The notes under the pieces: model-generated | Told to the model about the DNA's origin: nothing | Seen by the model: only the letters and a program-made list of their open reading frames with translations | Databases searched by the model: none | Assembly: GCA_900550415.1 (NCBI GenBank) | Contig: URSO01000001.1 | Coordinates: 1 to 64,000, forward strand | Source: an uncultured Collinsella sp. | Lineage (GTDB): Bacteria; Actinomycetota; Coriobacteriia; Coriobacteriales; Coriobacteriaceae | Direction of reading: 5' to 3' | Length of the DNA: 64,000 nucleotides | Position numbers and translations under genes: made by a program | Part shown: in pieces, positions 27,986-37,306 of the stretch | Layout: the number at the start of each line of letters is the position of its first letter | How positions within the stretch are numbered: the stretch's first letter is position 1

Positions 27986-28056
27986 CTTCCGGTACTTACC
28001 CGCATGAAAGGTGCCCTCATCATCGGGGCAATGCAGCGTGCGGGAAAGGAGACCCC

Positions 28057-28542
28057 ATGAGTGCCGCAAGCAAAAAGAGCAAGACGCAGCAGCTCAAGGA
28101 GCGTTGGGAAAACGGCGAGCTCGACTGCGGGGCGATGACGCCCGAGTTTATCAAGGGACTCAGTCCCCGCGAGCTGGGCATGCTGGGCGAGCTGATCACC
28201 ATCGACTACTTTAACGAGCGCGGCTACACCTTGCTGGAGCAGGGTTATCGTTGCACCGAGGGCGAGGCCGATCTGGTGCTGCTCGATGAGCTCGACGATG
28301 TCGTGGTGATGGCCGAGGTCAAGACCAGACGCGTCGCACTGGATTGCAGCACGCGGGTCTTTCCCGAGGAGGCCGTGGACGCCCAAAAGCAACGCCGCTA
28401 CCGCCGCATCGCAAGTTGCTATCTCATGGAGCATTATCCGCTCAAGGCGATTCGCTTCGATGCCGTGGGCGTCACCATTCGTGGCGGGCATATCGCTGAG
28501 ATCGAGCATCAGTACAACGCGTTCGATTGGCAGGTGTCGTGA
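28057..28542 (+). CDS. yraN: YraN/UPF0102 family endonuclease-like protein
   Basis: 161 residues. The core from about residue 43 has the Holliday-junction-resolvase-like fold: LGELITIDYFNERGYTLLEQ, GEADLVLLDE and VVMAEVKTR give the D/E-x-K pattern of restriction-like nucleases. The first 42 residues are a polar extension absent from most homologues. Function is not settled; linkage to comM and dprA suggests work on incoming DNA. ATG five bases after AAAGGAGA. Confidence 0.85.
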   Translation: MSAASKKSKTQQLKERWENGELDCGAMTPEFIKGLSPRELGMLGELITIDYFNERGYTLLEQGYRCTEGEADLVLLDELDDVVVMAEVKTRRVALDCSTRVFPEEAVDAQKQRRYRRIASCYLMEHYPLKAIRFDAVGVTIRGGHIAEIEHQYNAFDWQVS

Positions 28543-30065
28543 TGGCGTTCGAGACGTTTGCCGTTCACGCGGCCTGCATCCGTGGCGTCGAGGCGATTCA
28601 CGTCACGGTCGAGGTCTCGCTTGCCGGTGGTGTTCCGGGCATCCAAATGCTCGGCATTCCGAGTATGGAGGTGATGGAGTCACGCGGTCGTATTCGCTGC
28701 GCGATGCGCTCCGCCGGGTTCGAGATCCCACGCTCGGGCATTACGGTCAACCTGGCGCCCGGCGATATTCGCAAGACCGGTAGCGGCTTTGATCTGCCCA
28801 TCGCCATCGCGGTTCTGGCGGCCGATGGGCAGATTCCCCGTGACAACCTCGATCGCTGCCTTATCGCCGGCGAGCTCGGCTTGGACGGTACGGTGCTTCC
28901 CGTCAAGGGCGAGGTGGCGTTTCAGCTATTGGCGCGTGATATGGGGCTGTCCTTTATCGCCGGCAGGTCCGATCAGCATGTGCCGCTTGCGGGCGTGGAT
29001 TGCGGATTTATCGATCATTTGTCTCAGCTTGCCCATGGCATGGGTGATGCCGCGCGGCACTACTTGGATTCTGAAGTGCTCGAGGCGACCTTTGAGCCCG
29101 AACTCGACTATGCCGACGTACTGGGGCAGGAAGTCGCTAAACGCGGCATGGCGCTTGCGGCCGCCGGCGAGCTCGGTTTGCTTATGATCGGGTCCCCGGG
29201 ATCGGGCAAGACGATGCTCGCCCGTCGTATGACCGGCATCCTGCCCGAGCTTTCCGTTGAGGATCAACAGGAGGCGCTGTGCATCCATTCGGTTCTGGGT
29301 GAGAACATCGATGGATTATTGGCAGGTCATCGGCCGTTTCGAAGTCCCCATCACAGCATATCAACGGCTGGCCTCATTGGCGGAGGGCGCCCGGTGCATC
29401 CGGGTGAGATCAGCCTGGCTCATGGCGGCGTGCTCTTTTTGGACGAGCTTGCTGAGTTTCCCACGGGTGTGCTGCAGACGCTGCGTCAGCCCATCGAACG
29501 CGGCTATGTGAGGATCGTGCGCGTCGACGGGGCCTTTACCTTCCCGTCGCGCTTTCAGCTGCTGGCTGCGAGTAACCCTTGCCCCTGCGGCTTCTTGGGT
29601 GATCGCGAGGTGCCGTGTCGCTGCTCGGCGGCGATGGTCGAGCGCTATCGGTCTAAACTGCGCGGTCCTTTGGCCGACCGTATCGACATGATGATCGATG
29701 TGACCCGTCCCGACCCCCAAGTGATTATCGAGGGTGCGGAGGGTATGCCGTCTGCCGAGTTACGTGACTACGTTGTGCGCGGTCGCGCTTTTCGCGCTTG
29801 GCGCGAATCCCGTATGGACGATGCGGATGCCGAGGCCGAGGATGACGAGACACGATCCATTGACGGCGTCGTTTCGACCTTTGAGCTCGATGATGCGGCG
29901 GAGAAGTGTGTGCTCGGCCTGTCGAAGCGCACACATCTCACGGGTCGCGGCATCGTGCGACTGGTGCGTATCGCGCGTACAATCGCCGACGTCGCCGAGA
30001 GCGAGCAAGTGACGCAGGACCACGTGCTCGAGGCGGCGATGTACCAGGGAAGGAGGGACCAATGA
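28542..30065 (+). CDS. comM: ComM/YifB family AAA+ ATPase (Mg-chelatase-like)
   Basis: 507 residues. The N-terminal ComM domain (about 1-175) is followed by an AAA+ module with Walker A G217-SPGSGKT and Walker B GGVLFLDELAEF, and a C-terminal Mg-chelatase domain. ComM is a branch-migration helicase that extends heteroduplex in natural transformation. It overlaps the yraN stop by one base and dprA by four, so the three are translationally coupled. Confidence 0.93.
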   Translation: MAFETFAVHAACIRGVEAIHVTVEVSLAGGVPGIQMLGIPSMEVMESRGRIRCAMRSAGFEIPRSGITVNLAPGDIRKTGSGFDLPIAIAVLAADGQIPRDNLDRCLIAGELGLDGTVLPVKGEVAFQLLARDMGLSFIAGRSDQHVPLAGVDCGFIDHLSQLAHGMGDAARHYLDSEVLEATFEPELDYADVLGQEVAKRGMALAAAGELGLLMIGSPGSGKTMLARRMTGILPELSVEDQQEALCIHSVLGENIDGLLAGHRPFRSPHHSISTAGLIGGGRPVHPGEISLAHGGVLFLDELAEFPTGVLQTLRQPIERGYVRIVRVDGAFTFPSRFQLLAASNPCPCGFLGDREVPCRCSAAMVERYRSKLRGPLADRIDMMIDVTRPDPQVIIEGAEGMPSAELRDYVVRGRAFRAWRESRMDDADAEAEDDETRSIDGVVSTFELDDAAEKCVLGLSKRTHLTGRGIVRLVRIARTIADVAESEQVTQDHVLEAAMYQGRRDQ

Positions 30066-30997
30066 TGGCCGAGGGGACCTACGAGCTGCATCCAGGTGAT
30101 GCGTTGTATCCCGAGACCGTTTTGGAGCTTTCTGATGTACCCCAGACGCTCTATGTGCGCGGCAACCCCGAGGTGCTTTCGACGCCCGCGCTCTCCATCA
30201 TCGGCGCGCGCAAGGCCTCGCCGTATGGTCTTGCCGTGGCAGAGCTTGCGGCAAAGGTGGCGGTCGAGGCGGGAGTGACGGTAGTTTCGGGCGGCGCGGT
30301 CGGTTGTGACCAGGCCTCGGGTTGGGCTGCGGTCAACGCTGCCGGCAAACACGTCGTGGTGCTGGGGACGGGCGCCGACGTGGTCTACCCGCGTTCGAGC
30401 GCGGGGCTTATTACGCGCACGCTCGATACGGGTGGCGCGGTCGTGTCGATCTCCCCGTGGGGCATGGGCCCGCGCAAGTTTGCCTTTCCGCGCCGCAATC
30501 GCGTGATCGCGGCCCTGTCGCAAGCCCTCTTTGTATCCGAGGCGGGTATGCCTTCCGGGACGTTTTCTACAGCCGAGGCTGCTATGGATTTGGGGCGCGA
30601 ACTTCTTGCTGTGCCGGGGTCGATCCTATCGCCCGAGTCGCGTGGCACGAATTACCTCATTGCGAACGGTGCCTGCTGCATCATCGACGAGGAATCTATC
30701 GAGATGGCTATTTCACGCATCTACGGCACCCTGCGCTACTCGCGCCCCGATGCTCCCGGCATTGCCGACCTGGATCAAACACAGCAGACCGTGATGCATG
30801 CACTCATCGCCTCTCCGCTCAAGGTCGACGACATCGCGGCACTCGTCTCGCTCGATGCCGTTGGCGTACTTAAGCTCCTGGGTTCGCTTGAGCTCGAGGG
30901 CCTTATCGAGCGCATGATGGATGGAAGGTATGCGCCCTCCAAGTTTGCTCTTCACGCCCAGACACCCTTCGGTCACAATGGAAAACATGTCAATTAG
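30062..30997 (+). CDS. dprA: DNA-processing protein DprA
   Basis: 311 residues. The Rossmann-like core shows SIIGARKASPYG, VVSGGAVGCDQASGWAA, FPRRNRVIAALS and GRELLAVPGS, all DprA motifs; a winged-helix domain follows at about 235-300. DprA protects incoming single-stranded DNA and loads RecA. The N-terminal SAM-like domain of longer DprA proteins is absent or much reduced. ATG at 30062 or 30065, both after AAGGAGG. Confidence 0.94.
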   Translation: MMAEGTYELHPGDALYPETVLELSDVPQTLYVRGNPEVLSTPALSIIGARKASPYGLAVAELAAKVAVEAGVTVVSGGAVGCDQASGWAAVNAAGKHVVVLGTGADVVYPRSSAGLITRTLDTGGAVVSISPWGMGPRKFAFPRRNRVIAALSQALFVSEAGMPSGTFSTAEAAMDLGRELLAVPGSILSPESRGTNYLIANGACCIIDEESIEMAISRIYGTLRYSRPDAPGIADLDQTQQTVMHALIASPLKVDDIAALVSLDAVGVLKLLGSLELEGLIERMMDGRYAPSKFALHAQTPFGHNGKHVN

Positions 30998-31011
30998 AAA
31001 GGTGTTTGCAG

Positions 31012-32349
31012 ATGCTGTTTGATCAGGTGACGGTTATCGGTGGCGGTCTGGCGGGTTCGGAGTGCGCGATTCAGCTGGCGGATCGCGGGTTTTCCGTAAA
31101 GCTGTGCGAGATGCGCCCCCAGGTGAGCTCCCCGGCCCACCATACCGATCACCTGGCAGAGCTCGTCTGTTCCAATTCGTTTAAGTCGACCCGTCCGGAT
31201 TCCGCGGCTGGTTTGCTGAAGGCCGAGCTTGAGCGCATGGGTTCAGTCCTGCTCGATTGCGCCCATCGCGCGGCTGTTCCCGCCGGCGGTGCCCTGGCGG
31301 TCGACCGCGTCAAGTTTTCCGAGCTTGTCGAGGCCGAGGTTGCCGCCCGTCCCAATATCGAGATCATTCACGGCGAGGTCACGCAGATTCCCGAAGGTCA
31401 CGTGGTCATTGCCGCCGGCCCCTTGTGCTCGCCGGCGCTGAGCGAAGAGGTCATGAAGCTCGTCGGTGGCGACGCCCTTGCGTTCTTCGATGCCGCGGCG
31501 CCGATCGTCGATGCCTCCACGCTCGATATGGACGTGCTGTTCTCGCAGTCGCGCTACGAGGAGCAGGGGAGCGGCGACTATCTCAACGCTCCGCTCAACA
31601 AGGAGGAGTACGAGGCCTTTATCGAGGCGCTTACCACGGCAGACCGCGTGGTGCTCAAGGACTTTGAGGGCGGCGATCTGTTCCAGGCCTGCCAGCCTGC
31701 CGAGGAAGTTGCGCGCACCGGCAAGGACGCCATTCGCTTTGGCGCCATGAAGCCCGTCGGCCTCACCGACCCGCGAACCGGTCGTCGTCCCTGGGCGGCG
31801 ATTCAGCTGCGTGCCGAGAATAAGGAGAAGACCGCCTATAACCTGGTGGGCTTCCAGACCAACTTGACCTTTGGCGAGCAGAAGCGCGTCTTCCATATGG
31901 TGCCGGGCCTGGAGAACGCTGAGTTCTTCCGCTACGGTGTCATGCACCGTAATACCTTTGTCGACGCCCCGCACGTGCTCGATGGCACCTTTGCCGTGCC
32001 TGGTACCGGCGTGCGCCTGGCCGGTCAGATCACCGGCACCGAGGGGTACATGGAAGCCGTGGCGACCGGTCTGCTCGCGGCGCTCAACACCTATGCCGAG
32101 GCTATCGGCGCCGCGGGCGTCGAGTTGCCCCGCGTGGGCGCCCTGGGCGCGCTCGTGGGCTATGCGACCGATCCTGCCACCGTGGGCTACCAGCCCATGC
32201 ATGTCAACTTTGGCCTGGTGCCGCCGCTCGAGGACGGTAAGCGTCGCAGCAAGCGCGACCGCTACCAGGCGTATGCGGACCGTGCGCTCGAGGCTCTTGA
32301 TGCCTATCTGGCCACTCGCCCCGATCTGTTTGGAGGCGACCGGTCATAG
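31012..32349 (+). CDS. trmFO: Folate-dependent tRNA m5U54 methyltransferase TrmFO
   Basis: 445 residues. The FAD-binding start VTVIGGGLAGSECAIQLAD, the LVCSNSFKS loop and the GTGVRLAGQITGTEGYMEA segment are TrmFO hallmarks. It forms T54 in tRNA using methylene-tetrahydrofolate. ATG nine bases after AGAAAGG; a TTG six bases earlier is too close. The final codons contain GGAGG, the likely ribosome site for the next gene. Confidence 0.95.
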   Translation: MLFDQVTVIGGGLAGSECAIQLADRGFSVKLCEMRPQVSSPAHHTDHLAELVCSNSFKSTRPDSAAGLLKAELERMGSVLLDCAHRAAVPAGGALAVDRVKFSELVEAEVAARPNIEIIHGEVTQIPEGHVVIAAGPLCSPALSEEVMKLVGGDALAFFDAAAPIVDASTLDMDVLFSQSRYEEQGSGDYLNAPLNKEEYEAFIEALTTADRVVLKDFEGGDLFQACQPAEEVARTGKDAIRFGAMKPVGLTDPRTGRRPWAAIQLRAENKEKTAYNLVGFQTNLTFGEQKRVFHMVPGLENAEFFRYGVMHRNTFVDAPHVLDGTFAVPGTGVRLAGQITGTEGYMEAVATGLLAALNTYAEAIGAAGVELPRVGALGALVGYATDPATVGYQPMHVNFGLVPPLEDGKRRSKRDRYQAYADRALEALDAYLATRPDLFGGDRS

Positions 32350-33266
32350 CCTTTGACCTGTACGATGCCGTCGACTCGTATATCGCCTATATCGCACGTG
32401 TCGAGGGACTTTCTCCCAACACGGTGACGGCCTATGGCTCGAGGCTGGAGCGCTTTGCTGCCTGGTGCGAGCGCGAGGATATCGATGCCTTCGCTGCCGA
32501 CGTGCGCACCATTCGTCGCTATCTTGCCGAGCTTTCGCGTGAACAGGTGGCTCCCCGAACGCTTGCGGCGCACCTTTCGGCTATCCGATCGCTCTATCGC
32601 TGGATGGCTGCCGAGGGGATTGTCGAGGGCGATGCAGTCTCGGCGATCGCATCGCCCAAGCTGCCGCGTGACCTGCCGGGCGTCCTTACGATCAAGCAGG
32701 TCGATGCGCTGCTCAAGACGCCTGATACCTCAACACCCGCGGGACTGCGCGATGCGGCGATGCTCGAGCTGCTCTATGCCTCGGGCGCCCGTATCTCAGA
32801 GCTCGCAGCACTCAATGTGGAGTCCATTGCGTGGTCCGAACGCACGCTGCGCCTGTGGGGCAAGGGGAGCAAAGAACGTATCGTCCCCCTGTATCGTCGT
32901 GCGCTCGAGGCGACGCGTCTCTATATTGAGGAGGGGAGGCCGAAGTTGCTCGCTCAGGCAAAGCGTCGTGACCCCGCTACCGGGCCGCATCCGCTGCTTA
33001 TATCGGCGCGCGGTAATCGCATGAGTGCAGCCATGCTCAGGCGGCGGTTCCATACGCTGGCGACGCTCGCCGGCATTCCGGCCGACATCGCCCCGCATGC
33101 GATGCGCCATACCTTTGCGACCGACTTGCTCGAGGGCGGCGCGGACCTGCGCTCGGTTCAAGAGCTGCTGGGTCATGCGAGCCTGTCCACGACGCAGATC
33201 TACACGCATCTCACACCCGATCGGCTTAAGCGGGCTGTGGCTCAAGCCCATCCCCGCGGCGAATAG
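32346..33266 (+). CDS. xerC: Tyrosine recombinase XerC/XerD type, with a non-standard start
   Basis: 306 residues if read from the ATA that overlaps the trmFO stop as ATAG. All catalytic residues are present: R149, K173, H251, R254, H277, Y286. The N-terminal SAM-like domain (DAVDSYIAYIARVEGLSPNT) lies upstream of the first normal start, a GTG at 32424, so that start would lose part of the DNA clamp. GGAGG ends nine bases before the ATA. CTG at 32358 is another candidate. Likely dimer-resolution recombinase; XerC versus XerD cannot be decided here. Confidence 0.88.
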   Translation: MAFDLYDAVDSYIAYIARVEGLSPNTVTAYGSRLERFAAWCEREDIDAFAADVRTIRRYLAELSREQVAPRTLAAHLSAIRSLYRWMAAEGIVEGDAVSAIASPKLPRDLPGVLTIKQVDALLKTPDTSTPAGLRDAAMLELLYASGARISELAALNVESIAWSERTLRLWGKGSKERIVPLYRRALEATRLYIEEGRPKLLAQAKRRDPATGPHPLLISARGNRMSAAMLRRRFHTLATLAGIPADIAPHAMRHTFATDLLEGGADLRSVQELLGHASLSTTQIYTHLTPDRLKRAVAQAHPRGE

Positions 33267-33315
33267 TGGCTGGGACGTCCCGCGCCGCGCTCAGGTGTGT
33301 GGTTTTGATTGCGGG

Positions 33316-33344
33316 TTGGCAGGAAGGTGCATTCCTGCTATCAT
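33316..33344 (+). promoter_or_regulatory. Promoter of rpsB-tsf
   Basis: TTGGCA (33316-33321), a 17-base spacer, then TATCAT (33339-33344). It gives a leader of about 135 bases, long for a ribosomal gene. Confidence 0.75.
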
Positions 33345-33350
33345 TCATCG

Positions 33351-33485
33351 GGTTGCTTCACGGCAACAGGTTTTTATCACGCACGCGCGGCTACTTCATA
33401 CCGTGGTGCCCGGGCTTTGGTAGCACATGTCCGGGTTGGTTTTGGAGGATGACCCCGCGCGGAGGCAAACCACAGGAGGTTTAAC
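33351..33485 (+). promoter_or_regulatory. Structured rpsB leader
   Basis: Two stems can be seen: GTTGC/GCAAC (33352-33367) followed by AGGTTTTTA, and GCTAC/GTAGC across about 33390-33424. The first looks like a weak attenuator. The leader ends with CAGGAGG before the rpsB ATG. Autoregulation by S2 is a reasonable guess from known S2 leaders. Confidence 0.35.
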
Positions 33486-34214
33486 ATGGCTACCAAGATT
33501 AATATCCGCACCCTGCTCGAGGCCGGCTGCCACTTCGGTCACCAGACCCGTCGCTGGAACCCCAAGATGAAGCCGTTCATCTTCGGTGAGCGCAACGGCA
33601 TCTACATCCTCGACCTCAAGCAGACCATCCTCGACGCCGATCAGGCCTACACCTTCGTCAAGAACGTCGCCAAGGGCGGTAATGTGCTGTTCGTCGGCAC
33701 CAAGAAGCAGGCTCAGGAGGCCGTCAAGAACGCTGCTGAGCGCGCCAACATGCCTTACATCAACCAGCGTTGGCTCGGCGGCATGCTGACCAACTTCGTC
33801 ACCATCCGCTCCCGCATCAACCGCATGGAGGAGCTCGAGGCCATGGTCGAGGACGGCCGCATGGCAGTGCTCCCCAAGAAGGAGCAGGCTGTTCTCGGCA
33901 AGGAGCTCACTAAGCTCCAGACCAACCTCGGTGGTGCCCGCGACATGAAGGGTCTGCCCCAGGCTCTCTTCGTCATCGACACCAAGCGCGAGGAGAACGC
34001 CATCAAGGAGGCTCAGCGCCTGAACATCCCCGTCGTCGCTCTGATCGACACCAACTCCGATCCCGACGAGGTCGAGTACGGCATCCCCTGCAACGATGAC
34101 GCTATCTCTGCTGTCACCCTTATGTGTGAGCTCATGGCTGACGCCTGCCTCGCTGGCTCCGGCAAGGAGCAGGTCTCCGAGGCCGAGATGGCCGCTGAGC
34201 CCAAGGCCGAGTAA
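33486..34214 (+). CDS. rpsB: 30S ribosomal protein S2
   Basis: 242 residues: [22 protein letters not shown], then [13 protein letters not shown] and [11 protein letters not shown], and [14 protein letters not shown] near the end. Standard S2 length and motifs, with a short acidic tail. ATG after CAGGAGGTTTAAC. Followed by tsf, as in nearly all bacteria. Confidence 0.98.
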   Translation: MATKINIRTLLEAGCHFGHQTRRWNPKMKPFIFGERNGIYILDLKQTILDADQAYTFVKNVAKGGNVLFVGTKKQAQEAVKNAAERANMPYINQRWLGGMLTNFVTIRSRINRMEELEAMVEDGRMAVLPKKEQAVLGKELTKLQTNLGGARDMKGLPQALFVIDTKREENAIKEAQRLNIPVVALIDTNSDPDEVEYGIPCNDDAISAVTLMCELMADACLAGSGKEQVSEAEMAAEPKAE

Positions 34215-34259
34215 ATCAGTCTTAGTTAATTCTTTTTCATCTCTTTGAAAGGAACCACA

Positions 34260-35129
34260 ATGGCCCAGATTACCGCCGCTATGGTCAAGCAGCTCCGCGA
34301 GATGACCGACTCCCCGATGATGGAGTGCAAGAAGGCTCTCGTCGAGGCTGACGGCGACATGGACGCCGCTGTCGACGTTCTGCGTAAGAACGGCCTTGCC
34401 AAGGCTGCCAAGAAGGCTGGCCGTGAGACCAACGAGGGCGCTGTCGCCGCGTTCGTCTCCGAGGATGGCAAGACCGGCGCTCTGCTCGAGCTCTCCTGCG
34501 AGACCGACTTCGTTGGCTCCAACGCCAAGTTCACTGGCTTTGCTTCCAAGGTCGCTGAGGTTGTCGCTACCACCGAGCCTGCTGACGTCGACGCTCTGCT
34601 CGAGAAGCCGATGGGCGAGGAGACCGTTTCCTCCGAGCTCACCGAGATGATTCACATCATGGGCGAGAACATGAAGATCTCTCGCTTCGCTGCCCGCAAG
34701 GCCGAGAACGGCGCGCTCGCTTCTTACATCCACATGGGTGGTAAGATCGGCGTCCTCGTCGAGTTCGCCTTCGAGAAGGCCGAGACCGCTCAGGCTGAGT
34801 CCTTCAAGACCTTCGCTCACGACGTTGCCCTTCAGGTTGCCGCCGTCGCACCGATCTGCGCCACCCGCGATCAGGTTCCGGCCGAGACCGTCGAGCACGA
34901 GAAGCAGATCTACATGGCCCAGGCTGCCGAGTCCGGCAAGCCCGAGGCTATCCAGGAGAAGATGGCTGTCGGCCGTCTGGAGAAGTTCTACAAGCAGTCC
35001 GTGCTCACCGAGCAGGAGTTCATCAAGGACAGCTCCCTCACCATCAAGAAGTACGCTGAGCAGGTCTCCAAGGAGCTCGGCGACACCATTACCGTCGTTG
35101 CCTTTGACCGTCTGGTCCGTGGCGAGTAA
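34260..35129 (+). CDS. tsf: Elongation factor Ts
   Basis: 289 residues. ITAAMVKQLREMTDSPMMEC is the UBA-like start, and the TDFVG motif (ETDFVGSNAKF) contacts EF-Tu. It recycles EF-Tu from GDP. ATG six bases after AAAGGA. Two core domains and the C-terminal module are complete. Ends at a strong terminator. Confidence 0.98.
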   Translation: MAQITAAMVKQLREMTDSPMMECKKALVEADGDMDAAVDVLRKNGLAKAAKKAGRETNEGAVAAFVSEDGKTGALLELSCETDFVGSNAKFTGFASKVAEVVATTEPADVDALLEKPMGEETVSSELTEMIHIMGENMKISRFAARKAENGALASYIHMGGKIGVLVEFAFEKAETAQAESFKTFAHDVALQVAAVAPICATRDQVPAETVEHEKQIYMAQAAESGKPEAIQEKMAVGRLEKFYKQSVLTEQEFIKDSSLTIKKYAEQVSKELGDTITVVAFDRLVRGE

Positions 35130-35152
35130 ATAAGCTCTTGTAGCTGGTAATG

Positions 35153-35187
35153 AGCAGGCTGTGGGTTTTACTCACAGCCTGCTTTTT
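35153..35187 (+). terminator. Intrinsic terminator after tsf
   Basis: Perfect 11-pair stem, AGCAGGCTGTG (35153-35163) with CACAGCCTGCT (35173-35183), followed by TTTT. A second small hairpin, GGCTCT/AGAGCC, follows at 35191-35206 before pyrH. Confidence 0.92.
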
Positions 35188-35246
35188 CATGGCTCTTATC
35201 AGAGCCTTTGATATCATATTGAGAGTCTAATTAAAGGAGGATCGCT

Positions 35247-35969
35247 TTGTCCGACATCCGATATAAACGCGTGCTTCTGAAGCTTTCCGGCGAAGCGCTG
35301 ATGGGCGACGGCCACTACGGCATCGACCCCAAGGTTACCGATCATCTTGCCAAGCAGGTCAAGGAGCTGCTCGCCGTTGGTCACGAGGTTGGCGTCGTTG
35401 TCGGCGGCGGCAACATTTTCCGTGGCATGGCAGGCGCTGCCGGTGGCATGGAGCGTGCTCAGGCCGACTACATGGGCATGCTGGCAACCGTTATGAACGC
35501 GCTCGCCCTGCAGGATGCCTTCGAGCACAACGATGTTCCCTGCCGCGTGATGAGCGCTATCCAGATGAACGAGATCTGCGAGCCCTATATTCGTCGCCGC
35601 GCTATCAACCATCTGTCCAAGGGCAACGTCGTCATCTTCGCTGCCGGTTCGGGCAATCCGTACTTTACGACCGACACCGCCGCGGCTCTTCGTGCGTGCG
35701 AGATCGGCGCCGAGATTCTGATTAAAGCCACCAAGGTTGACGGCATCTACGACAAGGATCCCGTCAAGTGCGCCGATGCCGTCCGTTTTGACAAGATTAC
35801 CTATCACGAGGTTCTCGTCCGCGGCCTGCAGGTTATGGATTCCACGGCTACGGCTCTGTGCCAGGATAACCGTATGCCGATTTTGGTCCTCAACATCGAT
35901 GGCGAGGACACCGTCAAGCGCGCGCTTTCGGGTGAGCCCGTCGGCACGCTCGTCTATCAGGAGGATTAA
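35247..35969 (+). CDS. pyrH: UMP kinase
   Basis: 240 residues. The amino-acid-kinase fold shows [23 protein letters not shown] and the lysine-binding region [14 protein letters not shown]. It phosphorylates UMP to UDP. TTG start after AAAGGAGG. First gene of a long operon running to proS; pyrH-frr-uppS-cdsA-dxr-rseP is a widely conserved order. Confidence 0.97.
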   Translation: MSDIRYKRVLLKLSGEALMGDGHYGIDPKVTDHLAKQVKELLAVGHEVGVVVGGGNIFRGMAGAAGGMERAQADYMGMLATVMNALALQDAFEHNDVPCRVMSAIQMNEICEPYIRRRAINHLSKGNVVIFAAGSGNPYFTTDTAAALRACEIGAEILIKATKVDGIYDKDPVKCADAVRFDKITYHEVLVRGLQVMDSTATALCQDNRMPILVLNIDGEDTVKRALSGEPVGTLVYQED

Positions 35970-35971
35970 GC

Positions 35972-36508
35972 ATGGCAGAGAACATCACCGCCCACATGGA
36001 CAAGTCGCTCGAGTCCCTCAAGCATAACTTCTCCAAGGTCCGTACCGGCCGCGCCAACGCTAACATTCTGTCCGACATCACCGTCGATTATTACGGTGTT
36101 CCCACGCCGGTCACGCAGGTTGCCGCCGTAAAGACCCCCGAGGCCCACATGCTGCTCATCGAGCCGTGGGACAAGGCGCTCATCAACGCTATCGTCAAGG
36201 CCATCGGCGCTTCCGATCTGGGTATTACCCCCAACTCCGATGGCACCGTCGTTCGTCTGCCGTTCCCGGCTCCCACCGAGGAGCGCCGTCGCGAGCTCGT
36301 CAAGGAGTGCCGCGAGTACGCTGAGCAGGCCAAGGTGTCTATCCGTAACATCCGTCGCGACTTCAACAACAAGCTCGAGCGCGATGAGGAGCTCACCGAG
36401 GACGATGTCCGTCGCGAGCAGGCCAAGGTCCAGAAGCACACCGATGAGTATGTCGCCAAGGTCGAGGAGCTTCTGAAGGAAAAAGAAGCCGAGGTCATGG
36501 AGATCTAA
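35972..36508 (+). CDS. frr: Ribosome recycling factor
   Basis: 178 residues: MDKSLESLKHNFSKVRTGRA, YYGVPTPVTQVA, then the long helices ending ELLKEKEAEVMEI. Slightly shorter than the 185-residue norm but complete. With EF-G it splits post-termination ribosomes. The ATG follows AGGAGGATTAAGC in the pyrH end, two bases after its stop. Confidence 0.97.
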   Translation: MAENITAHMDKSLESLKHNFSKVRTGRANANILSDITVDYYGVPTPVTQVAAVKTPEAHMLLIEPWDKALINAIVKAIGASDLGITPNSDGTVVRLPFPAPTEERRRELVKECREYAEQAKVSIRNIRRDFNNKLERDEELTEDDVRREQAKVQKHTDEYVAKVEELLKEKEAEVMEI

Positions 36509-36509
36509 G

Positions 36510-37304
36510 GTGCAATACGACGAGCATAAACTGGTCGAGTACTTTGCCGACGCCCCTGCGGGCGTCGGTTTTTCCGACCTTGACCTCAATAACATTCCGC
36601 ACCATATCTCGTGCATCATGGACGGCAACGGTCGTTGGGCCACGTCGCGCGGTCTTGCGCGCACTGAGGGCCACAAGGCGGGTATCGTCTCCCTTCGCGA
36701 GATCATTACCGCCTGCGTGCGCCTGGGCGTCGACGTGCTTTCTGCCTATGCGTTTTCTACCGAAAACTGGAACCGTCCGCAGCATGAGGTCAACGTCTTG
36801 ATGCATCTGTTTGCCAAGACGTTTATCGACGAGCTGCCGCTTCTGAAGCGCGAAAACGTGCGCGTCGTCTTTTTGGGTGACATTTCCGCGCTGCCCAAGA
36901 AGACCCGTGACGTTTTTGAACGCGGTCTTGCCGAGTGCGCCGATCACACTGGTATGACGCTGGCGCTTGCCGTCAACTACGGCGCGCGTGCCGAGATTAC
37001 CCGCGCTGTCCGTCAGATCGCATTCGACGCTGCCGCCGGTAAGATCGATCCTGCCGCGATTGATGACGACATGGTGGCTTCCCACCTCTATACCGCCGGC
37101 CTTCCCGATCCTGAGCTTGTGATTCGCACTTCTGGTGAGCTGCGCCTTTCGAACTATCTGCTGTGGCAGGTGGCTTATTCCGAGTTCTACGTCACCGATA
37201 CCTATTGGCCCGACTTTGATCGCTGGGGCCTTGTCGACGCCATTTTGGCCTATCAGGGCCGTGACCGTAGGTTTGGTGGTCTGAGCAAGACCGAGGAGGC
37301 TTAA
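36510..37304 (+). CDS. uppS: Undecaprenyl diphosphate synthase
   Basis: 264 residues. The cis-prenyltransferase signature ISCIMDGNGRWATSRG includes the catalytic Asp, and RTSGELRLSNYLLWQ near the end binds the diphosphate. It makes the C55 lipid carrier for wall synthesis. GTG start one base after frr stop; GGAG seven bases before it. About 25 residues precede the usual start. Confidence 0.96.
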   Translation: MQYDEHKLVEYFADAPAGVGFSDLDLNNIPHHISCIMDGNGRWATSRGLARTEGHKAGIVSLREIITACVRLGVDVLSAYAFSTENWNRPQHEVNVLMHLFAKTFIDELPLLKRENVRVVFLGDISALPKKTRDVFERGLAECADHTGMTLALAVNYGARAEITRAVRQIAFDAAAGKIDPAAIDDDMVASHLYTAGLPDPELVIRTSGELRLSNYLLWQVAYSEFYVTDTYWPDFDRWGLVDAILAYQGRDRRFGGLSKTEEA

Positions 37305-37306
37305 TC

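Noticed and set aside
33266..33484. 72-codon frame in the rpsB leader
   Set aside because: It lies over the rpsB promoter and leader and has no ribosome site or family match.
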